Origin: Cryobacterium aureum
GTDB taxonomy: Bacteria > Actinomycetota > Actinomycetes > Actinomycetales > Microbacteriaceae
Assembly: GCF_002954245.1 (NCBI RefSeq)
Contig: NZ_PPTG01000029.1
Location: forward strand, 310,001 to 374,000
DNA length: 64,000 bases
Direction of reading: 5' to 3'
Shown: piece by piece, positions 9,650 through 18,620 of the stretch
How the letters are laid out: each line of letters begins with the position of its first letter
Numbering within the stretch: position 1 is the stretch's first letter
Notes under the pieces: model-generated
Database searches by the model: none
What the model was told of the DNA's origin: nothing
Seen by the model: the letters and a program-made list of their open reading frames with translations, nothing else
Translations under genes and position numbers: made by a program

Positions 9650-11287
9650 TCACTCCTGGTTTTGGGCATTACTCGTGGTGCGAAAATCTGCACGGACAAC
9701 GGGTGCAGTCGGCACACTGACAAAGCGGATGCGTGAAGCAGCCGGAAGCTGGGCCGCACGATCGATATCCGCATCCAGCACGACGCCGAGTACGGGATAC
9801 CCACCCGTCACCGGGTGGTCGGCGAGGAACAAGACGGGAAGTCCCGAAGGCGGTATCTGGATCGACCCGTTCAAAGTGCCTTCGCTCGCCATCTCGCCCG
9901 GTCGGCTGCGCAGCAACGGTTCTCCCGACAGACGGATGCCGATTCGGTTGGATTGCGTCGTCACAGTCCATTCCTGAGCACCGAACCGGGCTAGGGTATG
10001 CGCGCTGAACCACGATGCGCGGGGCCCCGGAGTGAAACGGAGTTCCGTCACGCTTGCTACGTCGGGCAGGTCCGGGCGGCCCAGCTCTGGATTGCCGACG
10101 ATACCGCCGGTTCGCAGGAGTACAACAGCGAGTTGAGTCTCGGCGGTGAGCGCACTCGTGCCGAGGCCGGACAGCGTGTCGGTAGACCGACTGCCCAAGG
10201 TGACAGCGCCATCGATCCCGCCACGAACGGCGACATAGCTGCGCACCCCGCGGCGCGGCGCGCCGATGGTCAGCCGTTCACCGGCGAGGAGTGCGAACGC
10301 CATCTCGCTCGCCACTTCGCGCCCCGTGGCGTCTGCTGCCCGCCGGATGTGTAGGGTAGCGTCTGCGCCGGTGACGGCGAGAACCTGATCCGATCCGGCT
10401 TCCAGCGTCAGGCCGCCCAGTGCGTGCTCGAGCCCGGCCGCTCCCCGAGAATTGCCGACGAGCCGATTGGCCCGCGCGAGCGCTCCCCGGTCGAGCGCTC
10501 CCGATTGCGTGACGCCGAGGTGGGCGAGCCCGGGCCGACCGAGATCCTGCACCGTCGTCTGCAGCCCTGGGGAGATGACACGGAGGCCTCCCGCGGGGGG
10601 TTCACTCGACAGCTCAGCTGCTCGGGTGTGGCCACTCGCCGCCGCGGCTTGAGCGCGAACCGGACGAAATCGCACGCGGCATCCGGGTCGCAGCAGGGCA
10701 GGGTCGGCACGATCAAGGTTCCAGAGATCGGCGTCGGTGCGTCCGATCAGCTGCCATCCTCCGGGTGACGCACGAGGGTAGATCGCCGAATAGTTATTGC
10801 CGAGGGCTACTGACCCTTCGGGAACCAGCACCCGCGGGATATCCTGGCGCGGCACGGTCAGCTTCTCGTTCTCCCCGATGAGGTACGCGAAACCGGGCGC
10901 GAAGCCGCCGAAGGCGGCCTTCCAGAGCTGGGAGCTGTGAGCGGCCACGACACTCTCCCTGGTCATCCCGGTGAGCAGCCCCACACCGTCCAGATCGGGT
11001 CCGTCATAAACCGTGTCGATGGTGATCAGGTCTGAATGAGTCAGCCCGGAACCTATGGCCTGATTGGCGAGATCGAATTGCTGAAGTCGCTGAGCCAGGG
11101 AGTGCAGGGCCTGCGTCGTGCGAGTCGTCACCACGACGGTCCCCGCTCCGGCGATGACATCGACCTGACCTGAAGCAGGGTTGATCGTCAGTTCAGACTG
11201 CACGGCCAATACGTCGGCGAGTGACTCCAATTCCACGAGCAGAGCTCGGTCGCTGAGCAGCTGCACCGACTCGATCCGTCGCGGCAT
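9650..11287 (-). CDS. Fused 5-oxoprolinase subunits PxpB-PxpC (KipI-KipA; CT_C_D + CT_A_B)
   Basis: A 545-aa fusion. The N-terminal 215 residues are the KipI/PxpB (allophanate hydrolase subunit 1) domain, with FGGFAPGFAYLIG and the VPRQDIPRVLVPEGSVALG segment followed by YPRASPGGWQLIGRT. Residues from about 228 are the KipA/PxpC domain (VISPGLQTTVQDLGRPGL, GLEHALGGLTLE, SNRIGIRLSGEPLLR, HPVTGGYPVLG). In PxpABC these two subunits perform the ATP-dependent step of 5-oxoproline hydrolysis; in urea carboxylase the same folds form the carboxyltransferase. They are encoded separately in E. coli and B. subtilis; the fusion occurs in many bacteria. It lies 3 bp after pxpA. Confidence 0.9.
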   Translation of the reverse strand: MPRRIESVQLLSDRALLVELESLADVLAVQSELTINPASGQVDVIAGAGTVVVTTRTTQALHSLAQRLQQFDLANQAIGSGLTHSDLITIDTVYDGPDLDGVGLLTGMTRESVVAAHSSQLWKAAFGGFAPGFAYLIGENEKLTVPRQDIPRVLVPEGSVALGNNYSAIYPRASPGGWQLIGRTDADLWNLDRADPALLRPGCRVRFRPVRAQAAAASGHTRAAELSSEPPAGGLRVISPGLQTTVQDLGRPGLAHLGVTQSGALDRGALARANRLVGNSRGAAGLEHALGGLTLEAGSDQVLAVTGADATLHIRRAADATGREVASEMAFALLAGERLTIGAPRRGVRSYVAVRGGIDGAVTLGSRSTDTLSGLGTSALTAETQLAVVLLRTGGIVGNPELGRPDLPDVASVTELRFTPGPRASWFSAHTLARFGAQEWTVTTQSNRIGIRLSGEPLLRSRPGEMASEGTLNGSIQIPPSGLPVLFLADHPVTGGYPVLGVVLDADIDRAAQLPAASRIRFVSVPTAPVVRADFRTTSNAQNQE

Positions 11288-11290
11288 TCG

Positions 11291-12049
11291 CTAGACGAAA
11301 CTTTGAACGTTGATGCCGGCTTCACCGAGCGCTGATCGTATCGTTGCAGCCATACTGGCCGCCCCCGGCGTGTCACCGTGCAAACAGATGCTCTCCACGG
11401 GCAGAGTGATGACGGTGCCGTCCAGGCAGCGCACCTGTCCGGATTCGGCGAGCAGAATGGCCTGGTCCGTGACAGCGGCAACCGAGTGCAGCACCGATCC
11501 GGGCAGAGTCCGGGAGACCAGCGTCCCATCCGGGTGGTACGCCCGGTCGGCAAACGCCTCGGCAACCGTTCGCAGACCAGCCGCACGCGCGACAGATTCA
11601 ATCGTCGAGTTCGGTAACACCATGATCGGCAGTGCAGTGTCGACGGCGAGGATCGCTTCGACGACTGCGCGGGCTTGAACCTCGTGGTGAGCAATGGTGT
11701 TGTACAGGGCGCCGTGCGGTTTGACGTACGAGACTCGAGTACCAGAGACCCTCGCGAGCGCCTGCAGGGCCCCGACCTGATAGATCACGTCGTTGGTGAG
11801 ATCGCGGGGTTCGATATCAAGAAACCGACGGCCGAAGCCGACCAGGTCGCGATATCCCGGATGAGCGCCCACCGTGACCCCCGCGGCGGCCGCAGCCTCG
11901 CAGGTCGACCGAATAGTGCTGGGGTCGCCGGCGTGAAAGCCGCAGGCGACGTTGACGCTCGTCACCGAAGCGATTACCAGCGCGTCGTCGCCGAACGTCC
12001 AATTGCCAAACGACTCTCCGACGTCGCTGTTGAGGTCAATCGTTGACAT
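11291..12049 (-). CDS. pxpA: 5-oxoprolinase subunit PxpA (LamB/YcsF family)
   Basis: A 252-aa LamB/YcsF protein. Signatures are IDLNSDVGESFG at the N-terminus, VNVACGFHAGDP, GVTVGAHPGYRD, YVKPHGALYN and the C-terminal ICLHGDTPGA. In the PxpABC complex this TIM-barrel-like subunit opens the lactam ring. The ATG at 12049 is chosen because the conserved MSTIDLNSDVGE start sits there and it overlaps the end of the DUF1989 gene by 14 bp, consistent with translational coupling; longer upstream frame extensions have no family similarity. Confidence 0.92.
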   Translation of the reverse strand: MSTIDLNSDVGESFGNWTFGDDALVIASVTSVNVACGFHAGDPSTIRSTCEAAAAAGVTVGAHPGYRDLVGFGRRFLDIEPRDLTNDVIYQVGALQALARVSGTRVSYVKPHGALYNTIAHHEVQARAVVEAILAVDTALPIMVLPNSTIESVARAAGLRTVAEAFADRAYHPDGTLVSRTLPGSVLHSVAAVTDQAILLAESGQVRCLDGTVITLPVESICLHGDTPGAASMAATIRSALGEAGINVQSFV

Positions 12050-12866
12050 AGCGCAGTCCGTGCTGGCCGGAGTAGGCGGCAAACTTCGGTTCGCTCCACT
12101 GGCCGAGGAGGACTGGGTCCAGCCGATGAACCTCGATGCCGATGGGATGGCAGAATTCCAGGGGGTCCTGAGCGTCGGGTCCCCACAATGGAACGGATAA
12201 ATCACCGCCCGGGCAGGTGGACAGCGCCACGAGAAGGTCAGTCTCGGCAAAGAATTCAAAGTAGTCGCCGGGTGTGGCTGGGCAGGCTTTCATGAAGTAT
12301 TGATCGTTCTCGTTGAGCCCCGTGCACTGAAAGACGTTGAGCACGTCGTGCACATCGAGTTCCGTCAACCCATAGGGCAGGATGGCGCGGGTCAGGTTGG
12401 AATGACAGTGCACGTCATCGTCGATCCCGGTCAGCATCCGGTTGACATACGGATCGCAACGAGTTCCCAGGGTGTCGTGAACACGGCCACCATCCTGGTC
12501 GACACCATAGTTTTCGAGCGTGTCAGCGACGATCGTCGCCAGGGGCCGCAGGTACGGGAGAGTCGACCAGAATCGGTCATAAGTCGAGACGTGGGCCGCA
12601 TGCAACTGACGTGTTCGCGCCGCCCAGAACCGTTCGCGGGGATTGTCGAAACTCCACATGTTCAGATCGCCGACCTGTGGCCCATCCACCGTCAGAATAC
12701 GGCAGACGTGGCCAGCGGGAACCTTCCACGCCCGGCCACTCCGAATGGGGATGGTGAATTGCTCGGTCAGCTCCCGCCCGGCACCACTAGCGATGCGCCC
12801 GTAGAACTCGCGATCCACATCGAGGGGACTTCCGGCGGTGGCCTGATAGGCGGCTTGAACGCTCAC
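12036..12866 (-). CDS. DUF1989 (urea-carboxylase-associated) family protein
   Basis: A 276-aa DUF1989 protein. The central segments GRVHDTLGTRCDPYVN, DVHCHSNLTRAILPYGL, VLNVFQCTGLNENDQYFM and GDYFEFFAETDLLVALSTCP are the conserved cores, with His/Cys/Asp residues that could bind a metal. DUF1989 pairs accompany urea and guanidine carboxylases, where they act as carboxyguanidine deiminase subunits; here there is a single copy beside Pxp genes. Its start overlaps the gntR stop by 4 bp (ATGA). It probably acts on the substrate or product of the neighbouring carboxylase/lactamase; the exact reaction is unknown. Confidence 0.88.
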   Translation of the reverse strand: MSVQAAYQATAGSPLDVDREFYGRIASGAGRELTEQFTIPIRSGRAWKVPAGHVCRILTVDGPQVGDLNMWSFDNPRERFWAARTRQLHAAHVSTYDRFWSTLPYLRPLATIVADTLENYGVDQDGGRVHDTLGTRCDPYVNRMLTGIDDDVHCHSNLTRAILPYGLTELDVHDVLNVFQCTGLNENDQYFMKACPATPGDYFEFFAETDLLVALSTCPGGDLSVPLWGPDAQDPLEFCHPIGIEVHRLDPVLLGQWSEPKFAAYSGQHGLRYVND

Positions 12867-13603
12867 TGTATTGTCTGTCCTTCGATTAGGGCGCTGTCGC
12901 GCCGGGGAAACGCTTTTGCACGGCTAGCGCGAATGGCGTCGATGATGAGCGCTTCAGAGCTCTCGAGGTACCTGTCTAACTCGGCCGCGGCATCCGCTCG
13001 ACGACCCGCCAGAATCAGCGACGCGAGCTGAGCGTCTCGCGCAACCCATTCGAATTGAAACTCAGATTCATCGGGCATGACTGAGAACACAAGCCGTAAC
13101 TGGGCCAGGATATTAGCGAAGAAGGCATCGAGCCGCGGTGAGCCACACAACCCGACGAGCGCCTGATGGAACTCCAGGCTGGCCGTCCCGACATCGCGCC
13201 ACCGAGAGTTGTGATTTGCGTCAGAGGCGAGGTTCACGGCTCGCGAAATCGAGGTGAGCTGTTCCCTGGTGGCGCGGGAACTGCCGAGGATCGCAGCGGT
13301 TTCCAATGCGCGGCGCACCGCATAGATGTCACGGGCGTCGTCCTCGGTGAGAATGCGTACCGCGCTACCGATGTGGAGCTGGGTGGTGACGAGACCGTCA
13401 CTCGTGAGCTGTCGGATGGCATCGCGGAGCGTGTTTCGAGAGACCTGGAATTGCGCAGCTAGCTGCACGTCCTTCAAGCGGGTGCCCGGCATCAGGTGCC
13501 CCTGCAGAATCGCTGCCCGCAGGGCCACTGCAACCCGGTCGGCCGTCAGGGCCTCCACGGGTTGCGCTGAGACGACATCCACCCCGACGTCTTTCATCAT
13601 CAA
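12863..13603 (-). CDS. GntR-family transcriptional regulator, FCD type
   Basis: A 246-aa regulator: winged HTH at about residues 20-85 (RLKDVQLAAQFQVSRNTLRD, then AIRQLTSDGLV) and a helical FCD ligand domain at about 95-225 with the metal/ligand histidine in SLEFHQALVGL. It is the first gene of the Pxp operon and is divergent from the ABC importer. Three related palindromes in the 157-bp divergent promoter (13613-13629, 13705-13716, 13732-13744) are likely its operators. The start may be any of three consecutive Met codons at 13603-13597. Confidence 0.9.
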   Translation of the reverse strand: MMMKDVGVDVVSAQPVEALTADRVAVALRAAILQGHLMPGTRLKDVQLAAQFQVSRNTLRDAIRQLTSDGLVTTQLHIGSAVRILTEDDARDIYAVRRALETAAILGSSRATREQLTSISRAVNLASDANHNSRWRDVGTASLEFHQALVGLCGSPRLDAFFANILAQLRLVFSVMPDESEFQFEWVARDAQLASLILAGRRADAAAELDRYLESSEALIIDAIRASRAKAFPRRDSALIEGQTIQ

Positions 13604-13612
13604 TCCGCTCTC

Positions 13613-13629
13613 TTATTGCTGAACAATAA
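13613..13629. promoter_or_regulatory. Candidate GntR operator 1 (TTATTGCTGAACAATAA)
   Basis: Near-perfect 17-bp palindrome with a single broken pair, about 10 bp upstream of the gntR start. It matches the core of the site at 13732-13744, so it is probably an autoregulatory operator. Confidence 0.65.
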
Positions 13630-13704
13630 TAATCCGCTCACCGGTCTCTATACGGAGCTTACTTCTCCATGCCTGCAAATATCTCGCCGATTTGAGAATT
13701 TACT

Positions 13705-13719
13705 TTGTTGAAACAATTC
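13705..13719. promoter_or_regulatory. Candidate GntR operator 2 (degenerate)
   Basis: TTGTTGAAACAATTC repeats the TTGTTGAAC..AA pattern with one extra base in the centre. It lies between the other two sites and may be a weaker or auxiliary site. Confidence 0.45.
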
Positions 13720-13723
13720 CTGC

Positions 13724-13753
13724 TTGCCTTTATTGTTGAACAATCTCTAGTCT
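13724..13753 (+). promoter_or_regulatory. Promoter of the ABC importer with embedded operator 3
   Basis: A -35 like TTGCCT (13724-13729) and a -10 TAGTCT (13748-13753) are 18 bp apart, and the ATG at 13761 follows 7 nt after the -10, so the transcript is probably leaderless. The perfect palindrome ATTGTTGAACAAT (13732-13744) fills the spacer, an ideal position for repression by the divergent GntR protein. Confidence 0.65.
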
Positions 13754-13760
13754 GTGAATT

Positions 13761-14627
13761 ATGACATTACTCAACCGCTTTGTCCGATCTTCATCTCGAT
13801 CACGAATCTCCCTGTCGATCGGGACCGTCGCGCTTTCGGCAGCAGCTCTTCTGCTGCTGACGTCCTGTGCGCCGGCGACGGATGTTGCGGCCGATGAAAA
13901 TGTGCTCACCGTGGGGTCCGACCTCACCTACCCTCCCTACGCTTTTCTTGATGGCGAAACACCGGCCGGCTTCGACCCCGACATCACCCTGGCTCTCGCC
14001 GAAGCGATGGACATGACAGTCTCGTACGAAGACACTCGCTTTGAGCAGCTCATCGCCGGCATCAAATCTGATCGTTTCGATGTCATTGCTTCGGCGCTGT
14101 ACATCACCAAGGAACGCGCCGCCGAGGTCGACTACATCCCCTACTTCTCAACCGGCAACTCCATCGTCGTCGCCGCCGGGGGATCACCGCTGGAAACCAT
14201 CCCTGACCTGTGTGGCAAGGTCGTCGCCGTGATCAAGGGTGGCGATATCGTGCAGCGCCTGAGAATTGACGCTTCGGCCGACTGCGTCGAGTCCGGCCAG
14301 ACCGCGGTCGATGTACGCGAGTTCACCACAGACCCCGAAGGCACCCAGGCCCTCCTGTCGGGGCAGGTGGACGCCCAGCTGACCGACGCGGGCGTGGCAT
14401 CCACTCTTGAATCCGCCACGGAGAATGCCGTGCGAATTTCGAGCACGGAATTGCTGTACCCGATCCCGGTGGGGCTCGCGGTCAAGAAGGGCAACTCGGG
14501 CCTTGCCGAGAAGCTGCTGGCGGCACTGCAGTCGATGAAGGCCGACGGCAGCTACGACGCCCTGCTGAGCGACTACAACCTCGCTGAACCTGATGCTGCT
14601 CAGGTTGCTGAAATCCTCGGTAACTGA
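13761..14627 (+). CDS. Amino-acid-type ABC transporter substrate-binding lipoprotein (SBP family 3)
   Basis: A 288-aa solute-binding protein. It has a lipoprotein signal with lipobox LLTSC (Cys about residue 36), then the family-3 pattern [39 protein letters not shown] and [19 protein letters not shown]. Such proteins bind polar or cationic amino acids and analogues and deliver them to the membrane permease. It is the first gene of the importer and shares the divergent promoter region with the GntR/Pxp operon, which suggests that the imported compound is the substrate of those enzymes (inference). Confidence 0.92.
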   Translation: MTLLNRFVRSSSRSRISLSIGTVALSAAALLLLTSCAPATDVAADENVLTVGSDLTYPPYAFLDGETPAGFDPDITLALAEAMDMTVSYEDTRFEQLIAGIKSDRFDVIASALYITKERAAEVDYIPYFSTGNSIVVAAGGSPLETIPDLCGKVVAVIKGGDIVQRLRIDASADCVESGQTAVDVREFTTDPEGTQALLSGQVDAQLTDAGVASTLESATENAVRISSTELLYPIPVGLAVKKGNSGLAEKLLAALQSMKADGSYDALLSDYNLAEPDAAQVAEILGN

Positions 14628-14667
14628 CACTCGCCTGAGCCCGGCCACCGCTGATAAGGACACACAC

Positions 14668-16185
14668 ATGGACTGGAACTACGTCGTCGGGCTCTTCGCG
14701 CACGCCCCCTTTTACGAAGCCGCGGGAACGGTCGTCGTTCTCGCACTCCTCGGCTGGGCCATCTCGGTCGTACTGGGGATGCTGGTTGCTCTTGGGCGGC
14801 AGTCCCGGTTCCGGCTGGTGTCGTGGGTGCTCGGTATCTACGTCTGGCTCTTTCGCAGCCTGCCCTTGCTGGTTCTGCTCATTTTCGTCTACAACGCGCC
14901 CCAGCTCGTCCCTGAACTCCAGGTGATCGTCGGCTCACCCTTCATCGCTGGACTCATCGCCATCGTGCTGTCAGAGACCGCGTACATCGCAGAGATCCAT
15001 CGGGGTGGCATCCTCTCCGTCGCCAAAGGCCAGGGAGAAGCAGCGCGCGCACTCGGCATTCCGTGGCTCGGAGTTCAAACGCACATCGTCATCCCCCAGG
15101 CCTTTCGGGTGGCACTGCCGGCGCTCGCGAACGAACTGGTGACCATAATCAAATTGACCTCACTGGTCTCCGCCATCTCCCTGACCGAGCTGCTCCTGGT
15201 AGGGCAGCGCCTCTATACCCAGAATTTCAAGGTGCTCGAGACCCTTCTCGTCGTGGCAATTTTCTATGTGGCACTGGTCAGCCTCTTTGATGGCGGCCTC
15301 AAGCTGGTCGAGCGTCGGCTGGATGTCACCCGTCGAAAGACCCAGCTTGACGTCTCCGAGATCATGGGTGAGGTTGCACCCGCGCTGCCGAGTCGAGGTA
15401 AGAATCCCCACGCGGGTGAAATCGTCATTGATGTGTCGGGGGCCACGAAGAGCTTCGGCTCGACCCACGTTCTGAAGGGTGTCGACCTATCCGTTCACAA
15501 GGGCGAGGTGATCGCCATCATCGGACCGTCCGGCTCGGGTAAAACCACTCTGATCCGCACACTCAACGCCCTGGAAATGATCGACGGCGGTTCAGTTGAA
15601 TATCGCGGCGAGCCCGTGGGATACCAGCTCAACCGGACAGGAACCCTCGTTGCCACCGCCGACCCGCGAATATCCAAACAGCGGCGCCACATCGGAATGG
15701 TATTCCAACAGTTCAACCTGTTCCCGCACAAGACGGTGCTAGAGAATGTCACCTTCGCGATCACTCACCTGCGTACGATGTCCCGCGTGGACGCGCGACA
15801 GGCCGGCCTGGCGGTCCTGAGCAAAGTCGGTATGGCAGAACACTGCGCGAAGTACCCGCACCAGCTGTCTGGTGGTCAACAACAGCGAGTCGCCATTGCC
15901 CGCGCGTTGGCGATCAACCCTGAGGTCGTCTTGTTCGATGAGCCTACTTCCGCTCTCGACCCAGAACTCGTCGACGAGGTGCTGGCCGTCATGGCGGAGC
16001 TTGCATCCGAAGGCCTGACCATGGTCATCGTCACGCACGAGATGCGTTTTGCTCGTGCTGTGGCCGACTACGTCGTCTTCATGGACGCCGGCAAAATCGG
16101 GGAACAGGGCTCCACGGCCCAACTCTTCGACGACCCTCGGCACGAACGTACCCGTCGTTTTCTCGACCGGGTAGCGACGCGGTAG
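14668..16185 (+). CDS. ABC transporter permease-ATPase fusion, amino-acid (HAAT) type
   Basis: A 505-aa protein with a complete membrane permease (about residues 1-225; EAA loop [18 protein letters not shown]) and a complete nucleotide-binding domain (about 250-505). The ATPase has Walker [10 protein letters not shown] near residue 285, the signature LSGGQQQR near 400, Walker [10 protein letters not shown] near 421 and the switch His in IVTHEM. Permease and ATPase are separate genes in most polar amino-acid importers; here they are fused. The ATG at 14668 with AAGGA upstream is preferred over an in-frame start at 14593 inside the preceding gene. It works with the lipoprotein at 13761. Confidence 0.92.
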   Translation: MDWNYVVGLFAHAPFYEAAGTVVVLALLGWAISVVLGMLVALGRQSRFRLVSWVLGIYVWLFRSLPLLVLLIFVYNAPQLVPELQVIVGSPFIAGLIAIVLSETAYIAEIHRGGILSVAKGQGEAARALGIPWLGVQTHIVIPQAFRVALPALANELVTIIKLTSLVSAISLTELLLVGQRLYTQNFKVLETLLVVAIFYVALVSLFDGGLKLVERRLDVTRRKTQLDVSEIMGEVAPALPSRGKNPHAGEIVIDVSGATKSFGSTHVLKGVDLSVHKGEVIAIIGPSGSGKTTLIRTLNALEMIDGGSVEYRGEPVGYQLNRTGTLVATADPRISKQRRHIGMVFQQFNLFPHKTVLENVTFAITHLRTMSRVDARQAGLAVLSKVGMAEHCAKYPHQLSGGQQQRVAIARALAINPEVVLFDEPTSALDPELVDEVLAVMAELASEGLTMVIVTHEMRFARAVADYVVFMDAGKIGEQGSTAQLFDDPRHERTRRFLDRVATR

Positions 16186-16233
16186 CCGGGGGGCAGCAGG
16201 GTTATTCCATGGTACCGGCATCAAGATTCCGCC

Positions 16234-16621
16234 ATGGCTCCCGCAAACGCGACGCTGCGTCTGGTTCGCCCCGACGACGGCGCGAAGCATCCTGAAACCA
16301 CCAGGCAGACGCAGCCCGTCCGACCCCTGTCCCCGCAGCGCCGCTGTGCAGCCCGGCGCTCACCGCGTGTGCATCCTGCTCGAACTGACCGCAGCGGATG
16401 CCGCCGGCCTGTCTTTGGACGCCGCCGACTACTCCCTGTCCGGCATCGGATCTCGTGCCACGTCGCTCTGGGTCGACCCGAGCCAGCAGGCGGCGGCGGC
16501 CGGGACATCCGTTCTGGCCACCCTGGTCTTTGAGATCCCAAATCGGGACATCGCTCTGGTTCTGGACGGCCCGCAGGGGGCGCGTTTGTCGCTCAGTACC
16601 GGGCACCACACCGCATCCTGA
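16234..16621 (+). pseudogene. Degraded small gene, DUF4352-like C-terminal part
   Basis: Good codon third-position bias starts in one frame near 16234 (ATG, then ANATLRLVRPDD) and moves to another frame around 16335-16346, continuing to a stop at 16621. The second part reads ILLELTAADAAGLSLDAADY and ends with a TSVLATLVFEIP and ALVLDGPQG pattern, reminiscent of the beta-sandwich end of DUF4352-type proteins. No single frame covers both parts and no good ribosome-binding site is evident. It is probably a decayed gene. The rest of the 16186-16724 gap holds the regulator's promoter region. Confidence 0.35.
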
Positions 16622-16724
16622 GAATTTCTCCCCGAAATTGGGGGTCCATGTCTACTCCACACGCGGCTACCCCCGCCCATCGGCAAGCGAGCACCATGGT
16701 CGCATTCCAACAGTGGAGGTCAGC

Positions 16725-17717
16725 ATGACAATTGGATTCGACATACGTGAACAGCCCACCGCGACACCCATGGCCCACCTGAGCGTGCACGTCTTTGGAA
16801 ACCTGAGCGTTCGACGGGGATCAATCGTGCTGCACGCCCACCAGTTGGGCGGGCCCAAACCCCGTCAAATCCTCGAAATTCTGCTCGTGAACCTCGGGCT
16901 GCCGGTCTCCAAAGACCGCCTCATTGAACTGCTCTGGGGCGCGAGCGCTCCGGTCGAAGCCCTGCCCACCCTCGAAAGTTACGTCAGCGTTCTCCGTCGC
17001 CACCTGCAGCCCGGCGCGGGAAAATTCGGCCCGCTGCAGACCACGACCGGCGGCTACGTGTTGGACCGTGAACTGGTCGACGTCGACCTGGACCAGTTCG
17101 ACGTGCTGCTGCAGCGAGCGCAGAAGACCATTCCGGGCCTCGCGTATCCCCTGTTGTTGCGCGCTCTGGACCTCGCCGCCGCACCGCTCCTCGGCGACGA
17201 ACTTCTGCCGGCTTGGGCAACGGAGGCCCGCGATCTGCACGCCGCCCGCCTTACTAGCGCCCGCATTCTCGCTTCGGAAACCGCCGCAGCCCTGCACCGG
17301 ATTGATGACGCCCTCGATTTCGCGAACCTGGCTCTGGTCGACGAGCCGTTGAACGAACGAGCCTGGACGGCCCTCATTCTCGGATTGGAGGCAAGCGGGC
17401 GCCACGCCGAGGGCCTGCAAGCCTACGACCGCTGTCGCCGCGCAATGCAGGACGAGTTGGGCTGCGCTCCCGGCCCGATTCTGCGCGCAGCTCAGCTTCG
17501 GCTGCTGCACGCGACAGCTGACGGGGACGGCGACCTGGCTGACGTTTTATCCGCGCTCCTCATGTTGCACGACCAACTTCAAGCGTCAACCGCCAGCGGC
17601 CCGGCCTCGCGCCCTGCCACCACTACTTCTCCCCGACCAGTGCCGGTCGCGGATTCCCTCAGGGAGGCTACTGATGTTGTCACGTCATTTCTGCGACGCG
17701 CCGTTGCTCGCGCCTGA
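16725..17717 (+). CDS. BTAD/SARP-type transcriptional regulator
   Basis: A 330-aa regulator with an N-terminal OmpR-like winged helix (HLSVHVFGNLSV, PRQILEILLVNLGLPVSKDR, SYVSVLRRHLQPG, TTTGGYVL) and a bacterial transcriptional activation domain of helical repeats from about residue 115 to 270 (VDLDQFDVLLQRA, LNERAWTALILGLEASGRHA, YDRCRRAMQDELG). Such SARP-like proteins usually activate nearby genes. The ATG at 16725 is supported by GGAGGT at 16715-16720; the frame is open further upstream but without family similarity. It precedes the response regulator/kinase pair and faces the multicopper oxidase/peroxidase block. Confidence 0.87.
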   Translation: MTIGFDIREQPTATPMAHLSVHVFGNLSVRRGSIVLHAHQLGGPKPRQILEILLVNLGLPVSKDRLIELLWGASAPVEALPTLESYVSVLRRHLQPGAGKFGPLQTTTGGYVLDRELVDVDLDQFDVLLQRAQKTIPGLAYPLLLRALDLAAAPLLGDELLPAWATEARDLHAARLTSARILASETAAALHRIDDALDFANLALVDEPLNERAWTALILGLEASGRHAEGLQAYDRCRRAMQDELGCAPGPILRAAQLRLLHATADGDGDLADVLSALLMLHDQLQASTASGPASRPATTTSPRPVPVADSLREATDVVTSFLRRAVARA

Positions 17718-17876
17718 GCTGGCCGAACCTGCGCCCGCCGGTCTACCACATGGGGGGCAAAAGAAACAGGACTCGACAAAAACTCAGGTAAAACTGATAC
17801 TTGTCTCGCCTGCCGGAATCGCACGGTGTGGTCCGGCAACATCCAAACTCACGAACGGGCAGAAAGGCCCCCGCAC

Positions 17877-18620
17877 ATGACCGCGCAGATGTCCCCGATC
17901 GAACCCAATCTGCAGGGGACCATCGCGACCGCGTCCCTACCCGGTTCTGTCACGGTCGATACAACCCCTCTGGGACAAATTCGTATTCTCATCGTTGACG
18001 ACCACACCACCTTCGCCGAGCTGCTCACCGGTTCCCTCAATCGCGAACCCGATTTGTGCAGCGTCGGCTGGGCCAACAGCGTGGCCACCGGCATCGCCGC
18101 CTGCCTGGAGCTCATCCCCGACGTCGTCGTCATGGACTACCACCTGCCCGACGGCAGCGGCCTCGTCGCCGCCACCGCGATCCTCGCCCGCGCACCCCAT
18201 ACTCGCATTGTCATCCTCACCGGCGACCCTGCCCTCGAGGCCCTTGAACAGGCCGCCGCAATCGGGGTATGCGCGTTCCTGCCCAAGGACGGATCGCTCG
18301 CGACGGTGCTCGACACCCTGCGGCACGCGCGCCTCGGTGGTTTCATCGTGCATCCATCCCTCGTTGGGCTGCTCAGCGCCCGGCGCCGCCAGCGCAGCGA
18401 AGAGATTCCCTTTCCCGAGCTGACCAAGCGCGAACTCGCCGTGCTCCGTCTCATGGGCGAGGGCTCCGACGTGCGGGCCAACGCCAAGGTTCTCGGAATT
18501 TCCGAGAACACCTGCCGCGGCTACGTCAAAGCGATCCTGGGCAAGCTTGGGGCACACTCGCAATTGGAGGCCGTCGTCATTGCCACGCGACTGGGTTTGG
18601 TTCCCGCGCAGCATGTCTAG
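17877..18620 (+). CDS. NarL/LuxR-type response regulator
   Basis: A 247-aa response regulator. The receiver domain (about residues 35-155) has the acidic pocket in LIVDDH, the phospho-acceptor Asp in VVVMDYHLPDGSGL near residue 86, and the lysine in FLPKDGS. The C-terminal LuxR HTH reads LTKRELAVLRLMGEGSDVRA and ISENTCRGYVKAILGKLGA. The ATG at 17877 follows a GAAAGG-type site. Its stop overlaps the start of the kinase gene by 8 bp, so both are translated together as a two-component system. Confidence 0.93.
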   Translation: MTAQMSPIEPNLQGTIATASLPGSVTVDTTPLGQIRILIVDDHTTFAELLTGSLNREPDLCSVGWANSVATGIAACLELIPDVVVMDYHLPDGSGLVAATAILARAPHTRIVILTGDPALEALEQAAAIGVCAFLPKDGSLATVLDTLRHARLGGFIVHPSLVGLLSARRRQRSEEIPFPELTKRELAVLRLMGEGSDVRANAKVLGISENTCRGYVKAILGKLGAHSQLEAVVIATRLGLVPAQHV

